Assembly (NCBI GenBank): GCA_958510875.1 | Contig: OY294068.1 | Coordinates: forward strand, 173,011,411 to 173,075,410 | Source: Endomychus coccineus | Taxonomy: Eukaryota; Arthropoda; Insecta; Coleoptera; Endomychidae | Length of the DNA stretch: 64,000 nucleotides | Direction of reading: 5' to 3' | Shown: piece by piece, positions 56,390 to 64,000 of the stretch | How positions within the stretch are numbered: position 1 is the stretch's first letter | Layout of the letters: every line of letters begins with the position of its first letter | The notes under the pieces: generated by a model | Told to the model about the DNA's origin: nothing | The model's database searches: none | The model's input: the letters and a program-made list of their open reading frames with translations, nothing else | Program-made: the position numbers and the translations under genes

Positions 56390-57599
56390 CGAAGGCATAG
56401 TAAAAAGTCCCTGAAAAATGAAAAAAGAAATGATTTATTGTGTCAAAACTTATTTTATTTCACAACATAATCTCCTTGTAGCCCGATAAACTTCGTCCAA
56501 CGTTTTTCAAATTTTTTGATTCCTTCCAAATAATACGATTTCGGCAATCCTTCAAAATAGAAGTTTTTTTTTCAGCGATGACCTCATCGTTGTAGCCGAA
56601 TCCTTTTCCGTCGAGTCATTTCTTCAAGTTTGGCAATAGATAAAGATCGCAAGGTGTCAAATCTCGACAATATGGTGGATGACGAAGCAATTCGTAGCGC
56701 AATTCATGCAATTTTGTTATTGCGACTATGTACCTCCTGGTAGAAGAGCACTGTTTTCTTTCCCAAATGCGGCCGCTTTCGCTTCAAATCGGCCTCGAAT
56801 CGATCCAACAGCTCTACATAATATGCGCCGATGATCGTTTTGCCCTTTTCAAGGCAATCGATATGGACGATACCGTGTGTATCCCAAAAAAACTGTTGAC
56901 TTTGTTGTTGTTGTTGTTGTTGGCCGGTAAACCAACTCTGGTCATTTTCGGCTTCAATGCACCACGACAATAAGTTCACTGTTTCGACTTTTCTTTGGCC
57001 TCTGGTGTGTTGTGATGGATTCATGTTCCATCCCCGATTACAAAACAGCGCTAAAACTCCTTCTTATCGCGCTTGGTTTGAACATCGCCAAACACTCATT
57101 TGAAGTTGTCACACGGTCGCGCTTGTTGAGAGTAAATGCGGCACCCGTCTGGCAGATAGCTTTCTCATATAAAAAAATGTATGACGTACCCGTTCGGTTA
57201 AGATGCCCATAGCCTCAGCAATCTCATGCACTTCAAGAATTTTATCGACGATTTCTGGCGTTGTAACCTCAATTGGACGACCAGAATGTTCGGGGTCCTT
57301 CGTGGTCATACTGCCACTTGTGAGGCGTTTCAATCGATGGTGAAGTGTCCCCATAATGTTTAACAAGCGATGCTTTGGTTTGCGTAATGGTTTTTCCACA
57401 CAAGAAATAATGTTGATTCAAGACGCGAAACCCACTTTTCCATGTTTGCAAAAATCTTCAAGGTTACTTGCTTTCGATGTTTGTCAAAACAGACTAAATG
57501 ACATATCAGTCTGAACATTTTAATGCGTTCTAGTTAAAGATGGTACATCACAAATGTCACATGGGATTTAATTTTCAGGAACTTTTCACCTTGCCCTCG
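56390..57599 (-). mobile_element. Mariner transposon, 1210 bp, inactive
   Basis: Terminal repeats CGAAGGCATAGTAAAAAGTC and the complement of TTTTCACCTTGCCCTCG are imperfect but align over ~30 bp (AAAAGTYCCTGAAAA). TA flanks both ends (56388-56389, 57600-57601). The size is typical of a full-length mariner. The transposase runs on the minus strand and is full length but broken. Confidence 0.9.
56455..57520 (-). pseudogene. Mariner transposase, full length, frameshifted
   Basis: The N-terminus is worn (MEKWVSRLESTLFLVWK, ANQSIA, then a stop). The hinge block PEHSGRPIEVTTPEIVDKIL and EIAEAMGILTERVRH follow, then MRKLSARRVPHLLS (the YSPDLAPSD-type mariners carry MRKLSARWVPR here). Past a frame change come TRGQRKVETVNLLSWCIEAE, a stretch of seven glutamines with QQ nearby, then FFWDTHGIVHIDCLEKGKTI and KRPHLGKKTVLFYQEVHS, in which the second catalytic Asp (normally HQDNA) is lost. 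It ends KFEKRWTKFIGLQGDYVVK with the stop at 56455. It looks like a mauritiana/irritans-group mariner. The glutamine run replaces the usual AGKVMAT segment. Confidence 0.88.
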
Positions 57600-57601
57600 T
57601 A

Positions 57602-57960
57602 TTTTTACTCGAATTTTAAGTAACTTTGAAAGGATCTGTTTGCCTGTCTGTCACGAAACTTGTATACACGATAACTCAAAAACGAGTCCCATCATAATCA
57701 AATTTTGACTAAAACTAGTTTGCTGTTCGAATACTATTGTTTTTCAGGGAAATCGTGTGATAAACACGCCATTTTCTTGAGGGTTGAAGATCAAAAAAAA
57801 AATCATAACTATAAACATTGAATCGATTCAAAACTTTTACAGTGAATTTAAGTTAATTTAAAATTGCTTCCACCCAAATTTCAACAAAATTGTTCGACAA
57901 CAACAACAACGATATCAATTATTAAAGTGAACTCTATTTTACACCTTACTTCAACGATTT
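57602..57960. other. Intergenic, nothing recognised
   Basis: No signal recognised. A short CAACAACAACAACG run lies at about 57897. Confidence 0.4.
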
Positions 57961-57963
57961 ATA

Positions 57964-58022
57964 ATGGTCTAAGGGCTGACTCCAACTCAGTGAACCCGGG
58001 TTCGATTCCCAGAAGCGGGAAA
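57964..58022 (+). tRNA. tRNA-like 3' half (B box)
   Basis: Contains a perfect B box GGTTCGATTCC with the T stem CCGGG/CCCAG (4 of 5 pairs), preceded by a weak A box-like TGGTCTAAGGG only ~30 bp upstream. No complementary 5' acceptor strand is present, so this is a tRNA pseudogene half or SINE remnant. A working tRNA is excluded. Confidence 0.35.
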
Positions 58023-58059
58023 TTTGTTTTTCTTTCTTGGAAACATTTTTAATTTGAAT

Positions 58060-58840
58060 ATTATTTAGATAGTTATGTAAGAATAATGGAATGAATAATT
58101 TATTTCATTATCTTTGCACAAATGCGAAGAGTATTTTATAAAATGTGAAATAAATTATATTATTGAATTAAGTTATTTGCGAAAAGTAACTTTGCCAGGC
58201 ACACTATTTACCTATTCTCCAAGCGGCAACACATTGCTATAGTTATTTATTACGTTCTCGATTTATGGATAATATGTTCTCCTTTCATGAACCGCAATTT
58301 CACTTTGTTAAATAAGACATTTCAGTTGAAAAAAATTAACATCTGAACTGAATGAAAATGATGAGAATTAAGCAATTTTCTGTAGGTAGGTACATTTTCC
58401 GAAAACGAGCTTTCATCGATGGATTATTATTGACTGATTAAAAATTCATCCATTTTGCACAAAATAAAAGACATAAATACTCACTTGATATATCTAGATA
58501 TAGTTGATGTGATTAGATATAATAATAATTTGATATAATGTAATAATATTACGTTGGGTACCTATATGATTTGATTATTATTTTCATACTGTGGTTCAGT
58601 TAGATGATGAATATATATTTCTTCCAAAGATCTAAAACTTGTAAGCGGTCCAGTAATCTCAAAGCTGTTTTGGAAGATTAATTAATTTTTTAACTTTGTG
58701 TCCAAGTTATCACAAGCAACTGAAATTAGAATAATTGCTAACCAGCGACATGTTTTATTATCGTTACTCGGAAACAATAATTTTATTCAATTCCAATTGT
58801 GGACTTAAATTGACATATTAACACTAAATTATGGCTATTT
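58060..58840. other. Intergenic, nothing recognised
   Basis: No gene or repeat recognised. Confidence 0.45.
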
Positions 58841-58844
58841 CTAA

Positions 58845-59090
58845 TTATATATAAATTCTTGGGAAATAGGTCACCTTAACAGTTATATCTATTATGTTTC
58901 CCTCTTAACGTACGTTTCGGTCTCACGACCATCATGAGAAGACGTTTGAAAACTGATTCGCATAAACTAAAGCGCGGGATTTATTAAACTGATTGTACAA
59001 AGCACTGAGCGTTTATTCTCATTAATTTCCATTGAAATTGTCTACGCCGCAACAACGAACAAAACATGAATTATTGAAAGTGTAACACAT
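58845..59090 (-). mobile_element. 3' end of a second Penelope-like element
   Basis: ATATATAAATTCTTGGGAAA, TAGGTCACCTTAACAG and the ribozyme block match, in the same order, the 3' end at 33422-33520. Farther in, GTCTACGCCG and AACGAACAAAACATGAATTA resemble CTCACGCCGTCGAAACGAAT at 33592. The coding part is absent. More diverged than the 33-kb copy. Confidence 0.7.
58902..58943 (-). ncRNA. Decayed hammerhead ribozyme
   Basis: Same motif as 33477-33518: on the minus strand GTCTT, then CTCATGA, T, GGTC-GTGA-GACC, GAAA, CGTACGT, TAAGAG. The invariant G of the core CTGATGA is C, and the cleavage-site strand no longer pairs fully with GTCTT. Helix II and its loop are unchanged. Self-cleavage should be lost. 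Confidence 0.65.
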
Positions 59091-59217
59091 ACAATTATTT
59101 GTGTTTTGTTTGCTGTTGCGATGAAGACTTTTTAATTGAAATTAGACTAAAATATAATAGAAGTTCTTATTAGATCGAATTCAGGAGAGAGTTATTGGTA
59201 AGGTTGATGATATCACA

Positions 59218-59510
59218 CTTAGGAATTCATTGACCTCTGTAGAAGATCGGAAAGGAAGAGCGATCTCTCCCTTTTCTTTATATTTCCATAGACGGTGCTA
59301 TTCGGAAGTCTCGTTCTGTTATTTCACCTTGGGCAATTCCAGGTATGTCGAGACCTGCCGAACTTCATTTTCCTGATGTTTGGCGAAATTGTGGAACTAT
59401 TTGCATTTTAAGATCTTCCCAGATACCTATAACTTCGAAACTTTGAGGAATAATGCCTCCCCAACATCCCCTCTTGCTGACTTTCACAACTGTCCGTTAA
59501 CAGTTTATGT
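59218..59510 (+). pseudogene. LINE pol tail, family of 41 kb
   Basis: The plus strand reads LTSVEDRKGRAISPFSLYFH then RRCYSEVS (the RR..GDLSLFYRYFHG block), RYVETCRTSF, then CLAKLWNYLHFKIFPDTYNF, which matches FYRTAKSWNSLASEVFPYAY at 31.5 kb. Stops and frame changes interrupt it. It is the last ~95 residues of the LINE protein after the RT and thumb, truncated at both ends. It has no function of its own and marks a fourth insertion of this family in the window. Confidence 0.72.
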
Positions 59511-59529
59511 TTTCATTTAGTGTATCCAA

Positions 59530-60492
59530 AAGATATGAAAACCTTCCATCACCTAATCCATTCCCTATCCATCCTTCAATTTCTATCACATCCAGTTCTG
59601 AGTCGTAATATTTAAGGACGTAATTTTACATGTAGCCTTGGTTGGCATTAACTAAATTTCTTAAAATTTTTGATAGCTGTCTGACATGGGGAGATCATTT
59701 TGATTTTGTACGAGGTTAAATAGAAAAAAAAAAGATTTTTCGTTCCAAGAAATTCTCACACAGATGCAATACTAAATAAGTTATTATATGTTTGGGGCCA
59801 GTCCACTGATATTCAAAACGTTTTTGTTCTTCAACAAACATATTAATATTCAATATGCCCTGAACAGTTTCGTGTGGGGTAATATTTAAAATATATAACT
59901 ATTCAAATTGTTGGCGTACATTGTTATCTATAGAAACACCGTTTAAAAAAATGCGATAGTGACGCTTACCATACCAGAAATATACAAAATTTCATAATTG
60001 ATAAATCACGAACGTTTTTTGAAAAATTCCCGTTAAATGCTCTAAGCAGATTTTATAATCTTCCAGCCAATCTTGATCTAATCTAACTTATTTCTTTGAT
60101 TGACTACTTTCACACCCAGGCTAAAGCATCAGTTGTTATTGGAACAATGTTTTTATTCCCTACAAGAACGTCTCAACCAGCATTTAGTCTTTAAATTATT
60201 AACACGTTCTTAATATGATAATCAAAGAGGTATATTAAAGATCCTAAACTTTCAAAATTTTTTAATAGTGTGTGGGTTATTGTTTTTCAAGTATTTGTGA
60301 ACAATTTGGTATTTTTAAACTGCTCTCTTGTCTTGTACTAATTTCTACATTTTAGTTTCAAATTGCTTACCACCTGACGCATTACAATAATTAATAACTT
60401 CTAGTACTATTATGGTGAAAGAAGTTGCAGTGTATATTGGATTTGTATTTCTACAACTTTGTAAATCAAAAGTAGATATATGTTTCAGATTA
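59530..60492. other. Intergenic, nothing recognised
   Basis: No gene or repeat recognised. Confidence 0.45.
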
Positions 60493-60494
60493 TA

Positions 60495-61425
60495 CCGGGA
60501 TATCAAAAATTATCTTGGTCAAGGGTGGTTGTGGAATCTAAAACGTTTGTCTTACTTTACGTTTGAAATAATTATGTCATAATTAATTTGAAGTTTCTAA
60601 AAGTGCGAAATTTCGCAATTTTATACGAATATAGTAACACTCAGAAGTCTTTATCGAAATTAGAAGGTTCGAATTATCTAAAAACATAATTGCATGAACG
60701 CCAGACGTCCTATGTAATTAGCTACGAACGAAATTATTTTGACATATGCCTCGAGGAGCTCGCTGCGCGTAAGTTAGAGTTTATACATTTTACCTCGGTT
60801 TTGTTAATTTGAGGCCGTTTCTTGCCCCGTGCGACCGGCGCCCGTTGTAATAGTGTTTTTGGCTATGGGCCGCTAGCTTTTACCCGCTTCCTGTATATTT
60901 TAGTCGCGAGAAAATTCCCTTTGGTACGTCACACGTTAGACGCGCATAGCTGAGATCTGAGAATAGCTCGAACTGTCTTAATTGCATTTTCCTATTTAAT
61001 GGACATTTATCGAAAAAAGAAGGGCCGTCGGATACGGTCCGATACTAAATCTAACTACATGGAGCGAAAACGGCACGCGAAAAGTCGTCGTAAAGCCGTA
61101 TTAGGTACAACCAGTTTGCACTTTTCTAACTTGCGTGCTACGGGCTTCTCACGTGAACGTCATTCGATTTACGGAAAATTGACTATTTCAAAACAGTTTT
61201 TGACCCGGATTGTGGCTATCAAGACCTCTGAAAAGGTTCAAAGTTCACATAATTATTTCATAATTTGTAGTTCATTATTGTTTTACAACTGAAATAAATA
61301 GGTATGAAATTTGTAGGTTATTGATGATGTCAGTGTGACAGTGACATAATTATTTCAAACGTAAAGTAAAACACACGTTTTAGATTCCACAACCACCCTT
61401 GACCAAGATAATTTTCATGTCCCGG
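60495..61425. mobile_element. CCGGGATATC-family TIR element, copy D
   Basis: 931 bp, TA-flanked (60493-60494, 61426-61427), in the same orientation as copy A. It keeps the central block (about 60690-61250), with HERQTSYVISYERNYFDICL readable in the frame also open in A and C but ending at a TGA. No transposase C-terminus remains. The left TIR is cut short at TAATTATGTCATAATTAATT, so part of the left side was deleted. Confidence 0.88.
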
Positions 61426-61660
61426 TAATATGACAGAACAGTTCTGTTCTGTTGTCACTGATCTAAACCCTATGTACCTACAGGATCGACGTAAATTGAG
61501 TCCGACATCTATTAATTACCTTTCTATGTAAGTAAATTCAGTCCCGGATATTTTTAAGGTCTGCTTAAACTGCGTCTCAGGTATGTACCTGGTTGTCAGG
61601 TCAGATAATTAGCATGTAGTACATGCTGCCTAGGCCAACCACTCTTGTGTACGCAAGTAT
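61426..61660. other. Intergenic, nothing recognised
   Basis: Short non-coding stretch leading into the tandem array. Confidence 0.4.
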
Positions 61661-61664
61661 TTGC

Positions 61665-63000
61665 ACAATAACCAATAATGATTGTTTATTACACCCCCTT
61701 TGTTTGTAACTTAGCTTAACCTAACCTAACCTAACTGTGTTGGTATTGAATGCAAATATTGTAATCGCGCTAATCTTAACACTCTCATAATAGCCATAAT
61801 GATTGTTTATTGTACCCCCTTTGTTTGTAACCTAGCATAAACTAACCTACTAGCCTAACTTTGTTGATATAGGATGTAAATATTGTAATCGCGCTATTCT
61901 TAACACTCTCGTAATAACTAATAATGATTGTTAGTTACACCCCCTTTGTTTGTAACCTAGCTTAACCTAACATACTAACCTAACTTTCTTGGTATAGAAC
62001 GTGAATATAATAGCAACAACAAATAACAACAAATAATGTAATCTCATAATAATCAATAATGATTGTTTATTGTACCCCCTTTGTTTGTAACCTAACCTAA
62101 CTTTGTTGATATAGAATGCAAATATTATAATCGCTCTAATCTTAACACTCTTATAATAACCAATAATGATTGTTTTTGTAATTTGCCTCCATTTTGATTT
62201 TCTAATAGACCCATTAACGAACGCAACGTCATCACTTGCCGTGTCTTAATATCCAAAAAAAGCACGGAACTTTTTACATTTTTAGGATGGCGAGCTTGAT
62301 GCGGAATTATCTTGTCATCATTATGTCAGTTTAAATGACAGTGTCGAGCATCAACAACTCAAGAAGAGAAAGTCATCGACGTGTCCAGTGGAAGAATTGA
62401 TTTCAGCTAATACACAATATGGTTTAGATATTTGTACTAATAGTCGTTTTCTAGTGTTATTGCTCTTTCCAGTAGAGACGAAACTAAAATTACGGAAACA
62501 AAAGCGATCACAGAACCACTGAATCAAATTTTGACTTTCAAAATTAAGATGTTACCAACCACCATAAAAATCCCTAAATGGACTAAATTAAACATTTTTG
62601 TTTAAAAACGGCATAAAAAGGGCAAATTACAAAAAATAGTATAAACAACTCGTTTCCTAAGACCTTGAAGCACTCATTCTTTAAAAGAACTCGTGGCTTC
62701 GCCACTCGTTTTTTAAACTTGAATTCGTGCTTTAAGACGAGTCTTAGGAAACTCGTTCTTTAATATACTATTATTACACCCCCGTTGTTTGTAACTTAGC
62801 TTAACCTAACCTAACCTAACTTTGTTGATATAGAATGCAAATATTGTAATCGCGCTAATCTTAATATTCGCATAATAACCAATAATGATTGTTTATTGTA
62901 CCCTTTTTGTTTCTAACCTAACCTAACCTAACCTAACATAATAACCTAACTTTGTTGATATAGAATGTAAATATTGTAATCGCTCTAATGATAACACTCA
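61665..63000. repeat. ~120-bp tandem repeat with (CCTAA)n blocks
   Basis: Six copies, at about 61670, 61790, 61912, 62045, 62155/62766 (interrupted) and 62875, each ~107-135 bp. Each has AATAATGATTGTTTATT, ACCCCCTTTGTTTGTAAC, a (CCTAA) run of 1-4 units, TTTGTTGATATAGAATG and AATATTGTAATCGC. The CCTAA run equals the complement of the insect telomere repeat TTAGG. Units are diverged, so the array is old. Confidence 0.9.
62178..62766. other. Insertion in the fifth tandem unit, with hairpin
   Basis: The fifth unit breaks after AATGATTGTTT (~62177) and resumes at ATTACACCCCC (~62768), so ~590 bp were inserted. Near its right end (62645-62757) ACTCGTTTCCTAAGAC, AAGCAC and GAACTCGTGGCTTC face GCCACTCG, GTGCTTTAAGACGA and GTCTTAGGAAACTCGT, a ~50-bp imperfect hairpin. 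No coding sequence or clear TIR is present. Confidence 0.65.
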
Positions 63001-64000
63001 TTTCTACGAATATTCTGAGAATTATATTGAATCCGACTCAATTTCGTAGTATGATTTTATCAATGGGATTCAATTTACGTAGGAATATGGAAATGGGACT
63101 CAATTTACATTTTCGGTACCTACAAAATGGGTACATTATTTATAGTATTTTATCAAAATATATGAGTATTGTGAGTTAATATTTCAAAAGATATTGTTTC
63201 TCGCTACAATAATCCCCAAAAGTTCATGTCTGGTTAGCTTAGCAAAAGTGTCAGCGGTCAAGTATCTATTACGCTAAAATGATCAAATACAACTAATTAT
63301 TATTCCCTGTAGAGTGTGTTATTATTAAAATTACCATCAAAAATTATTTAGTTATAATAAATTGGTATCTACGTTATAATGCAAGACTCGCTAAACACGT
63401 AAGGCTATATTATAAATATGAATGTCATGATTTAATGGGAACAATTTTAACGTAACTGGAAACTACACATCATAGACTACATGCAGCAGACGCGAATGAT
63501 CCGTTGCTGACAAGAGGACAAAGCATTTAGCTCAGCAGGGGTTGACGCTGCCAACACGGCCTGTACGCACTCTACTCTTGTAATAAAATGACCCTTATGA
63601 TTCCACTGCTCAAGGAAATATTCGTTTTGATTAAAGATTCACCAAACCAACTTTGCCATCGAACATTTTTCAATCATTCAGTTCAATTTGTTCCCTTTGT
63701 TTAATAGAAATCGAATTAAATTTTTTGATAATTGTAGAGCTTCTATTTAGTATCTACGTATAAATTTTTTTCTTGTTTTAAGTTTATCACGATATTATTA
63801 TTAAAATCCGAATAATATCCTTATTCATGTATTATTATTATGTTCCTGAATATTTCCAGGCTCTATGCAAAATGTTTCTCATTAGGTGTATCAGTATCAT
63901 AGTTTAGGATTAGAATATTTTCAACCCATTTGTATGTATTTAGATTCTCAGAAATTTACTACTGAATCGAAATTGGTTTTATTTCCAAGTAGCTTACGCT
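63001..64000. other. Intergenic, nothing recognised
   Basis: No gene seen. A loose two-unit repeat (ATGGGA.TCAATTTACRT, about 63061-63110) is the only structure. Confidence 0.45.

Noticed and set aside
57012..57212. Plus-strand frames across the mariner
   Set aside because: Shadows of the minus-strand mariner transposase.
61665..63000. True telomere end
   Set aside because: CCTAA runs are only 1-4 units long and sit in a longer diverged unit with normal sequence on both sides.

Overview
The window looks like a gene-poor, transposon-rich stretch of an insect nuclear genome, possibly a beetle. The pointers are AT-rich sequence, arthropod-style mariner, DD41D-type, hAT, Harbinger, Penelope-like and non-LTR elements, and short (CCTAA)n blocks that match the insect telomere repeat. 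The species assignment is inference. I found no convincing host protein-coding gene. One intact transposon gene is present, the 359-residue transposase at 51449-52528 on the minus strand. Nearly all other recognisable coding sequence is decayed transposon.

Layout. 0.4-1.7 kb: a deleted hAT element with a perfect 8-bp target duplication, sitting in an older repeat. 2.5-5 kb: two TA-flanked fold-back elements, one holding a 141-bp tandem array. 5.9 kb: a degenerate tRNA-like unit. 8.4-15.9 kb: a terminal-inverted-repeat element, two LINE reverse-transcriptase fossils, and the first copies of two MITE families. 17.1-19.4 kb: a nested stack (Harbinger inside a LINE inside a duplicated repeat). 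19.7-25.4 kb: a second copy of the CCGGGATATC family, a LINE fragment, a DDE transposase fragment and small fold-backs. 26.3-28.3 kb: a ~1-kb tandem duplication. 29.4-31.2 kb: a longer hAT relative of the first one. 31.4-35.2 kb: LINE tails, an 82-bp palindrome, and a Penelope-like element whose 3' end carries a hammerhead-ribozyme motif. 36-39.7 kb: third CCGGGATATC copy, a large fold-back and another LINE tail. 40.9-44.8 kb: the longest LINE fossil and a MITE split by a different hAT. 44.8-49.4 kb: nothing recognisable. 50.9-55 kb: the intact DD41D-type transposon with 465-bp terminal inverted repeats, beside a decayed relative. 56.4-57.6 kb: a near full-length mariner pseudogene. 58.8-61.4 kb: Penelope and LINE scraps and the fourth CCGGGATATC copy. 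61.7-63 kb: a telomere-like tandem array interrupted by an insertion.

How the parts relate. The intact transposase is of the same broad type as the C-terminal scraps inside two CCGGGATATC copies, so those elements were probably once served by a related enzyme. The Penelope element pairs a reverse transcriptase (YVDD), a GIY-YIG nuclease and a self-cleaving ribozyme motif. Two further hammerhead-like motifs in the window suggest several Penelope lineages passed through. Nested insertions with readable target duplications give relative ages at three loci.
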